Source of the DNA: Cryptomeria japonica
Taxonomy: Eukaryota > Streptophyta > Pinopsida > Cupressales > Cupressaceae
Length of the DNA: 64,000 nt
Reading direction: 5' to 3'
Assembly (NCBI RefSeq): GCF_030272615.1
Contig: NC_081406.1
Coordinates: 259,585,386-259,649,385, forward strand
Part shown: positions 56,781 through 64,000 of the stretch, piece by piece
How the letters are laid out: the number at the start of each line of letters is the position of its first letter
Numbering within the stretch: the first letter of the stretch is position 1
Notes under the pieces: model-generated
The model's input: the letters and a program-made list of their open reading frames with translations, nothing else
Told to the model about the DNA's origin: nothing
The model's database searches: none
Translations under genes and position numbers: made by a program

Positions 56781-58614
56781 TGTATAGATGCCTACATCTG
56801 GATAACACACATGAAATTGGTAAGGAACTAGTTTCTATTGGAAAATACAAGTCAGTCACATATGGTGTTAAAGATGGAAAATAATTAAAGTTGTGTGAGT
56901 TAGTGAAAAGGGATATATGTGTAGCTGATTTTATGAAGATGTTTCAAGAGAAACTAGTGTATGAGTACATAGGTCACACACATAGATCTAGGTGGTTAGA
57001 TGAGCAATTCAAGTTGTGTAAGGACACTTTTCCCCTCAGCACTATTGTCTCTATCATTGATTTTGCTAAGAATTATACACTAAAGTCACAAAATGAAGTA
57101 CAATCTATGTATTACCACTCTACACAAGTTACAATTTTTGTACACATAGCATTCATGCATGCACATGATAGCACCGAGGAGGACATAAAGGTTATAAGAG
57201 AATATCATTTCTATATTAGTGATGATTGTACTCGTTCCTTAGAGTTTGTGCAAGGATGCTTTACAGTCTTCTATGATAGTTTAAGGGAAAGAGATATAAG
57301 ATACAACCAACACTTAATATGGTCGAACAAGTGCACCACACAATTGAAGAATGCAAGGATGTTCTACTGGTTGACTAGGATGCATGTGATAAGTGGTGTG
57401 CAATATTTTTGGAATTTCATTGAGGCAGGGCATGGAAAGGGAGAGCATGATCGTGCGAGAGCATGTGTAAAAAGAACTCTTACCAGAGAGGAATTGAAGT
57501 ACGAAGGTGGTGCAATGTTAATCGATGTAGAAACAAATGTGGAATGGTGTAACTCTGCGATGGGACCACGTAATGCAGGTAAGTCTATGGTTTCTAGATA
57601 TTTTTTGGTTAATACATGAATCTAACATTGAAAACTATCTAGATTGTTGTACACTTACCGGATCAAGTGACATGCATTCATTTAGAAGTTCAAATGCAAC
57701 ATCACTAGTTATTTATACTACACAAATTACAAAATTTTTCTCTTCATGTATGCATTTTGTGTGGGATGAATGTGAATCAAAAGAGTGGGTTGACCAATGG
57801 TCTTATAGACCTTTTCAAACCCTAGATACATATCAACTTCCCAGAGCACTACAAATGAACCAGATTGAAGCATCAATGGATTTTGACCATGTATCAGACA
57901 TAGTTGAACTAGGTAAAGGATTGCAATTTGCTACAATTTTAAGCTCAATTTATTAGTATTAACTTATGCTGATTTTGGTATTAACTTATATCCTTCTATT
58001 AAATGCAGATCATGTATATGCGGTTATTACGAATGAGAACAACGAAGAAGGAACATATTACTTTTTGTGTCGTTGTATTGACGCCAAAAATAAATTGACT
58101 TCTACAGTGGTTGATGGAGAGGGCATTGAGTACCCAATACAATCCGTTGTTGTGATAGGGACATGGCTTCAAAGGTATCGTTGTTGTTTCAAGTTGTATT
58201 GAGACCTCTTAAACTCATTTATTTAGCAGTCGTTGTATTGATTTTGGCATTAACTTATCCTTTTATAAAATGCAGGTACCCTATCAAAAATTCTAATGCC
58301 TAGTTGTTTGAGGACTTTGAGACACATAGACATATTCTTCATTACTCAAACCTTCTTTTTGCAACAAATATTCATTTGATTAAATATCATGGTAGACCTC
58401 TTAACAAGGATTTGTGGAAAGTTCGCAAATCTGACCACGAGGCAATACTTGAGACACTAAGGGTTAGAGCTGATCCAGAAGGTTCACTTGATTGATTTTG
58501 GGCCATTTAGAAGAATAATTCTACAATATGGTAGAATAATTTTGACAATTTTGTATATATCTTTTGCGAAACGTTGTAACTTCGATTTTTTGGATGTGCT
58601 CTACATGCATATGA

Positions 58615-58880
58615 GCTATAATATGGAAATGAGTTGTAATGTGCATATGTAGATGCCAAATTTTGTATATAAAAACATCAATGAGTTGTAATGTGCATAT
58701 CTAGATGCTAAATTTTGTATAAAAAAACAACAATGATTTGTAATGTGCATATCTAGATGCTAATTTTTGTATAAAAAAACAACAACGAGTTGTAATTTAC
58801 ATATTTAGATGCAAAATTTTGTAAATATAAATAGTAATGAGATTGATCATTTATATTAGATGCCAAATTTTATATATGAA
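58615..58880 (+). repeat. ~60-bp tandem repeat after the transposase-like gene
   Basis: Four to five degenerate copies of GAGTTGTAATGTGCATAT, TAGATGC(C/T)AAATTTTGTAT and an A-rich spacer with AACA(T/A)CAAT. A shorter run based on GTACCATTTGATTATAAAT follows at 58930-59000. Confidence 0.85.
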
Positions 58881-59000
58881 AGTGTCCATGGGGCTGATTT
58901 GCAAATTTTGGAAGCCCAAATTTGTACCATTTGATTATAAATACATTTGTAATAAACTTGTACCATTTAATTATAAATTTGTACTATTTGATTATAAATA

Positions 59001-59300
59001 ACTATGTCCGATTCTAACATATGTTAAATAACTTGCAAATGGGTATCTGAATATGCAAATTTTTTTCCAAGTGTTTTGGGAAAGTTTTGAGTTATTGTTG
59101 AATTTCCCGATTTGAAGGGCTAGTAGGAATAGTCTAAAACCAAGAGAGGCCCTTTTAGGAAGTGACAACATGACCCCATAAGTTCAAATGGATCATCCAT
59201 AAGTGCCACGGTCTCCTAGTTATGTGACGTCAAAGTTTGACCATTTTTTCCACTTTGAGCACTCAAGGGAAATCATCGCTATGAGGTGGCTCCAAATGAT
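59001..59300. other. Short gap before the LINE
   Basis: No gene seen. The LINE 5' end is somewhere near 59270-59350; its exact start and target duplication cannot be set because the element's 3' end is missing. Confidence 0.4.
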
Positions 59301-59350
59301 CGAACGTCTTGGGCAATGAAGGTAGTTTTGCACTCTCAAGCAGCTAAAGA

Positions 59351-60508
59351 ATGTCAACTAGCGAGGGTAGTCAGATCCAATATTCAAATTTGAGCAGGAG
59401 TTCTCGATCGACATCGGGACAGCAGGCGACAGATGACACAAAGATTCCTGCAGATGGGGGGGGTTCAGATGGAAAGGACCCTGATGATCCCATGGTTTTG
59501 GGGGACCCAGGGGGAGGACCAACACCATGTAATGAGCAGTTAATAGATGAGAGCAGGAAAGAGCAGGTTCAAACTTCAAAAATAGAAGATGGAAACTCGA
59601 TAGAAGCCCAAGGACAACAAGAGATTTGTGTCTCAGAGAACACGGTGGAAGGAAAAGATCACTCGGAAAAGGTTTTCTTGTCAACGGAGCCAAAGGGGGG
59701 ACCCAATGGAGAGACACGTAAGTGGTCCTTGTTGTTTGGGGTTAAGCCTAAAGGTAAGTCCTCATTTCCTCATGTTAAAAAATCCTCAAATGTCTCTCAA
59801 GGCAAGTTTGCTATCATTATTCCAGACCAAATCATAGACCAAAACATTGCCAGAATGGAAAACACTTTGATTGGTGATTTTTCTGGGTCAAGACCTAATA
59901 TAGAAATAGTTCGTGGATTTGTCAAAAGAAAGTGGAACCTGAAAGGTCAGGTTGATGTGGTAGCAATGAACAAAGACTGTCTATCTTTCTCTTTTTCCTG
60001 TGATGAGGATAGAAGAAACATTCTTTGTAGTGGATCTTGGACAATAGGTAAATACATTATGTACATCCAGAAGTGGTACCCTAATGTAGCGAAAGGAAAG
60101 AATTTTTTGGTCCAAGTCCTGGTGTGGGTCAAGCTCCCTAGGCTCCCAATGGAATTCTGGGAGGAAGACATTTTTGTAGGAATTACCAATACCTTTGGGG
60201 AGCTCATCGCTATTGACCAGGTCATGACATCCATAAGAAGACTGATTTACGCTAGGATCTATGTTGGAGTCAGACCTGACATAAACATGCTAGAGGAAAT
60301 ACAGATAGAATTGAAACTGGGGAAGTGGAAGCAAAATATTGTTTATGAAACAATCCCCTTTGCCTATTTCCATTGTAAAAAGGTGGGACACTGGGCTAAA
60401 AAATGTCCAAATATGGAGGATAAACCCTTCCCCCAAACTAAGGTCTGGAAAAAAGTAGACAAGCCACCAAAAGCCTTGGAATCCAATGATCTTAATCAAG
60501 AGAATTAG
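59351..60508 (+). CDS. LINE ORF1, DUF4283-like with zinc knuckle
   Basis: 385 codons from ATG 59351. A Ser/Gly-rich N-terminus is followed by the DUF4283-like fold (FSGSRPNIEIVRGFVKRKW, LSFSFSCDEDRRNILCSGSW, FLVQVLVWVKLPRLPMEFWE) and a knuckle (FAYFHCKKVGHWAKKC). This arrangement is known for the nucleic-acid-binding ORF1 of plant LINEs. The same frame goes on past TAG 60506-60508 with an acidic Lys/Glu-rich region to about 61000, through further stops, so the original protein was longer. Confidence 0.85.
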   Translation: MSTSEGSQIQYSNLSRSSRSTSGQQATDDTKIPADGGGSDGKDPDDPMVLGDPGGGPTPCNEQLIDESRKEQVQTSKIEDGNSIEAQGQQEICVSENTVEGKDHSEKVFLSTEPKGGPNGETRKWSLLFGVKPKGKSSFPHVKKSSNVSQGKFAIIIPDQIIDQNIARMENTLIGDFSGSRPNIEIVRGFVKRKWNLKGQVDVVAMNKDCLSFSFSCDEDRRNILCSGSWTIGKYIMYIQKWYPNVAKGKNFLVQVLVWVKLPRLPMEFWEEDIFVGITNTFGELIAIDQVMTSIRRLIYARIYVGVRPDINMLEEIQIELKLGKWKQNIVYETIPFAYFHCKKVGHWAKKCPNMEDKPFPQTKVWKKVDKPPKALESNDLNQEN

Positions 60509-61153
60509 TCTAAGATAGGATGAGTGGAGGAGGAAATTACCAGTGAAGTGGGTAATGAACTAAAGATTCAGATGATGGAGCAGAATGTTGAGGACTCAAA
60601 GTACAAAGAAAAAGACAACACTTAGCAAGAAGAACCGAAAGAGGACAAGAAAGAGTTAGTCCTAGATAAAGGAAAAAAGAAACCCTTAGTCAAAGAGGAA
60701 GGAGATAAATTTAACCTTGTTTCAAAATCTCAAGATCAAGATAAAGAAATAGACTGGTTCCAGGAGGCCCAACCTGATACCATTCTGGGCCAAGGGCTAT
60801 CGAAAATTTCTCTAACCATCCCAGCAAAGGGAAAGCTGGCATTTTTGGAAGAACAAGATCCAAAATGGGGAGATGAAGAAGACATAAAAAAGGAACTGGG
60901 GAAGAATGAAACAAAGCAGGAGGATGAAGAAGAAGTAGAGGATAAAAGAAGGAACAAGCAAAAAAAAAGAATAACAACAACCCAGTCAATAGTACGATGA
61001 CTAGAAACACCAAAAGCAGGCTTGGTGATGTGGGAGCACAACATACTTCTCCAGGAAGACACTCAAATGCCAAGAAAAGATCTTTGGAAACAAGCAGGAA
61101 CTTAGCAGATGGACCCAAAGAACCATCTTTGAGGCAGGTATTTCCAAAAATCC

Positions 61154-62164
61154 ATGAAAATCATCTCCTGGAACATTAGGGGACTTAATAGTCCCCACAA
61201 GCATAATTTAGTTAAAAATATGATTAGAGATAAAAAACCTGATATTTTTTTGATTCAAGAAACTAAGATGGTTAAAGATAAAGTTGAAAGTTTGAATATG
61301 TTCAAAAATGGTGGAGTCAGCGAAGGTAGTTCAGAAGGTGCATCGGGAGGAATTGTTACCTTCTAGAACAAAAACAATGTAGAAGGAGAGGTGTTGATTC
61401 AGGACAACAATCTGGCTTGTATAATATTTAAGCACATTAGGAATTGTACAACTTGCGTTCTAACTAACATTTATGCCCCCAACACAAAGACTGGTAGAAG
61501 TGAGATGTGGAGATATCTAACTGGGTTGAGAAGTAAGTTTGCTGAGGACAGTTGGATAATTATGGGAGATTTCAATACTCCCCTAAAGGAAAATGAGAAA
61601 AAGGGAGGGAGTCAAGGTAATCTGGACAACAGACTGGACTTGATGGACTTCATAAACAATAATGCAATTCATGATCTGGAATTGCAAGGAGTCAAATACA
61701 CCTGGACCAACAGAAGAAGTGGTGAGAATCTGATCCAGGTTAGACTCCATAGAGCTTTGCTTTCCTTAGATTGGTATAATCTTCATGATTGTTCATTATC
61801 CTCTCACATAAGGGCTAGATTAGATCATTATCCCATAACCTTCACGATTGATTTAAAGAATAGAAGAAGACATTTCCCTTATAGATTTGAAAAAATGTGG
61901 ACCAGACACCTGGATCTGGAAAATAAGATTAAGGAATGGTGGCAGGTCAGTATTGAAGGGAACGCTATGTACAAAGTGGTCAAAAAGCTGAAGAATGTTA
62001 AAGATAATGTTAAGAAGTGGAATAAGGATTTCTTTGGGAACATCTTTACCTCAAAAGCTACAACCCTCTTAGAGCTCAAGGAAATCCAAGATGAGATACA
62101 GATCAATTGTTACACTAATATGTCTAGAAAGACTGAAGATGCTATTCTTATGAGATATCATGAT
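61154..62164 (+). pseudogene. LINE ORF2 N-terminus: AP-like endonuclease
   Basis: ATG 61154 gives MKIISWNIRGLNSPHK, IFLIQETKM (Glu), NIYAPNT, WIIMGDFNTPL and ARLDHYPI, the order of the exonuclease-endonuclease-phosphatase fold that nicks target DNA for LINEs. The motif normally RLDRAL reads RLHRAL and SDH reads LDH, so catalysis is doubtful. TAG at 61364-61366 stands where Trp would fit (TFW). The frame is truncated by the LTR at 62165. Confidence 0.9.
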
Positions 62165-63611
62165 TGTAGACGTTTAAAAATGGTCAACGCTTGTGGAGTC
62201 ATACTTTAACATTTGTGCATTGCCTTATTTAGGGTTCTTGCATCGCATTAACATTTCTTCTATGTTGCACACTTGGTCTTTATCATTTGGGAGCATCGAG
62301 TCCTTCTTCTGCATTCCTCATTTTTCTCGCTTTCGAATTAAGTCTTGTCGATAGCAATCTTCAATCATGATTTTGGTCGATCTTATCCTGTCGCATCATG
62401 GTGCGTGCTCATTTATCATCTTTTTGGACATTGTCAATCCTAATCGATGATAGAATTAGGGTTTTGTCCTCTTGTCAATCTTTCAATCATCTTTAGCTTG
62501 TTAGTAATCATTTGTGATTATCAACTTGTCAATCTTGTCATTTTGTGATCAATTCGTCATCGATCCTTGTCCTTGCCAATCTTGTCATTTTGCGATCGAT
62601 TCATCATCGATCCTTGTCCTTTTCAATCATGTCAATTTGGATCGATTAGTCATTATTCCTTGTCAATTGGTGCCTATCAATTTGATCTCCTTGTCAATCT
62701 TGGTCAATTTGTCATTGATTTTTGTCAACCAATCTCAATCATTTATCAACATTGGTCCTTTGTCAATCAGAATCATGATCTAACCTACATTAATTTCTTG
62801 TTGTCTTGACCTAATTCCTTGTCCTCTTATTTCTAGGGTTTTATGATTTGTTCATTTAATCCTTTTCTTCTTCTTTGTGGGTTAAATAAATCTATTTATT
62901 TAGTCCTAGGTCTCTTTCATGAATTAATTAATGGATGAAAACCTATTAATTAATTCACCTAATTTCTATTTCATCTTTTTCCTCAATTTTCTAATTTGCT
63001 AATTTCTCCTAATTCCTAATTTCTATTTCTCCTATTTTCTTTAATTTTTCTAATATTTCCCCTAATTTCATGGGAATGGCATTTGAATCTTGTCATAATT
63101 TGTCATACATCTTGCATAGCAACTTGCCATAATTTGTGCATAATTTGTCATACATCTTGCATAGAAATTGTCATACATTTGTCATAATTTTGCCATTCTT
63201 GATTTGAATTTCCTTTCAAATCTCTTCATGCTAATCTTGTCCTCTCTCCAATTTGTCTATAAATTGGATGATTTTCTTCAATGAAAAGGGAGAAGATCAA
63301 TCACATTTTGGGGATCAATCACATTTTTGAGATCAATCACATTTTCAAGTAACCTTATGCTACAAATTTCATCTCTCAACAACTTGCTTTCCACTTGTAG
63401 GTGAGATCCACATCAAATTTGAAGGTGAAAGAAGAACAATGGAGCCACATGAAGGAGATATTTGCGTCAGTTTGCTTCGATTTCATTTTATTTGAATATC
63501 TTGTCTTTATGTCTTCATTGATTAGATTGCGATTGCTTTCATAACAGCTTTAGGTTTTGTGGTTGTCCTAATTGCTATTATTTTGATGATCATTCAATTT
63601 CTTGTTCTACA
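62165..63611 (+). repeat. 5' LTR of a second Gypsy element
   Basis: 1447 bp, starts TGTAGACGTT, ends TTCTACA (6-bp inverted ends TGTAGA/TCTACA), and is followed by a primer region. A TATA box TCTATAAATTGG lies at 63256-63267. Degenerate tandem words CTTGTCAATCTTGTCATTTT and TCATCGATCCTTGTC run from 62520 to 62650. The partner LTR is beyond the window, so the right end rests on the primer region. Confidence 0.85.
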
Positions 63612-63632
63612 TTTTGGTGAACCCGATGTGAA
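63612..63632 (+). other. Primer-binding region of the second Gypsy element
   Basis: TTTTGGTGAACCCGATGTGA directly after the LTR; related to the first element's TTTTGGCATGCCCGGTGGGA. Confidence 0.75.
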
Positions 63633-63714
63633 GTAACCCCTTAACCATGTTTTGAGTGCTTTTTAGATGTTTGCAGGTGAAAAACTCAAGAAATAGGGTG
63701 ATTCAGAGCTTTCT

Positions 63715-63845
63715 AGACACTTCTACGCCTGTGTTGAGGCATCTTATGCTTGTGTTGATGGGTTCTGCACCTATGTTGAGGCATTCTGCGCCTATGTTGA
63801 TGGGTTTTGCGCCTGTATTGAGGCATTCTGCACTTGTGCAAGGCC
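63715..63845 (+). repeat. ~22-bp repeats with GCGCCTGTGTTGA core in the second leader
   Basis: Six units alternate between …GTGTTGAGGCATTC and …ATGTTGATGGGTTC forms, giving a ~44-bp higher-order period. The core resembles the CGCGTCTGTGT core of the first element's leader, in the same sense orientation. Confidence 0.85.
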
Positions 63846-64000
63846 AGAAAGAGAGGTGAAATCAGTTGCTTTTACTTGCAAATTTGTTTGTCTTCATTCT
63901 ATTTCTTGCATTCTGGTTTTTTTTTTGGTACTAATTCTCTGTGCAGCATCTTGGCGTTATGTGTGACGAAGACTAAAAATGCAACTATTAACGAATCTTA

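Larger units (their letters stand above)
47776..58495 (+). pseudogene. Decayed transposase-like gene of an unnamed family, split by Copia
   Basis: ATG at 47776 begins a Lys/Arg-rich N-terminus (MGKNKRGKHEQREATKERQR), then acidic 17-18-residue repeats, a helical region, an HTH-like segment (SKSLRISRTTLHYTLQRR), VSPNQRDVVRRRIG, a Cys cluster (TTCCCR; FCPTCGGLQ), then after the Copia EIGKELVSIGKYKSVTYG, YHFYISDD, WSNKCTTQLKN, EAGHGKGEHDRA, and a C-terminal domain (DHVYAVITNENNEEGTYYF). The ISDD…HGKGEHD layout resembles DDE-type transposases, but SNK occupies the place where I would expect SDG. Introns 57579 onward, 57913-58008 and 58175-58275. Nonsense codons: 47995, 48178, 48988, 49027, 49054, 49126, 56882, 58301. 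With the Copia and one target copy removed, exon 1 stays in one frame. I cannot name the family. Confidence 0.7.
59300..62164 (+). mobile_element. LINE (non-LTR retrotransposon), 3' part lost to a Gypsy insertion
   Basis: Plant L1-type layout: ORF1 with a DUF4283-like domain and CCHC knuckle, then ORF2 with an endonuclease. ORF2 is cut after YHD at 62164, where an LTR starts with TGTAGA; the five bases ATGAT at 62160-62164 should be repeated beyond the right edge. No reverse transcriptase remains in the window. Confidence 0.9.
63612..64000 (+). other. Leader of the second Gypsy element, cut by the window edge
   Basis: Contains a ~22-bp repeat block at 63715-63845 and no ORF of note. The ORF across it (63656-63859) is an artefact of the repeat. 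Confidence 0.7.

Overview
The window is a stretch of a large, repeat-rich plant nuclear genome. It holds one gene that looks intact, a TIR-NBS-LRR (TNL) immune receptor at 34643-39767. Almost everything else is nested transposable elements and their debris. A TNL rules out grasses. The NBS motifs (for example MHDHLRDLGR), the post-LRR tail and the very large retroelements resemble conifers as I know them, so a gymnosperm is my best guess, not a demonstrated fact. No rRNA, tRNA or CRISPR array was recognised.

Left third (1-29670). A 16.2-kb Ty3/Gypsy element of Tat type (409-16584, minus strand) carries two 786-bp LTRs with only about 5 differences, a long gag-protease ORF with a G-patch, a pol frame broken by four nonsense codons, and an oppositely oriented broken plant-mobile-domain gene. 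It sits in an older LTR element whose 5' LTR is 17595-18521. To the right lies a decayed LINE 3' region (18522-19846 plus 29392-29670). It is split by a non-autonomous Copia-like element (19847-29391, minus) that has gag and an unfamiliar second coding region in place of pol. That element's right LTR is itself split by a 3.7-kb solo-LTR-like insertion (25336-29060) with a perfect 5-bp target duplication.

Middle (29671-47775). A quiet AT-rich stretch is followed by the TNL gene (five exons, 1159 codons, in-frame throughout), a remnant LTR with primer site at 42028-42694, and a 1.3-kb almost pure pyrimidine tract (45966-47280) flanked by copies of a palindromic ACCCGTATGGGT motif.

Right third (47776-64000). 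A decayed, transposase-like gene of a family I cannot name runs 47776-58495. It is split by a full-length but dead Copia element (49130-56775, minus, target duplication ATAGT). With the Copia removed, the gene's first exon is one frame interrupted only by nonsense codons. A LINE (about 59270-62164, plus) follows and is cut in its ORF2 by the LTR of a second Gypsy element (62165-63611), whose leader runs off the window.

Signals not explained by standard annotation include: an array of seven hairpins with a common loop and covarying stems (2041-2376); complementary short-repeat arrays at the two ends of the Tat-like element; a 32-bp instead of 5-bp duplication around that element; a TNL whose TIR domain lacks a conserved internal segment; and the unnamed transposase-like gene.
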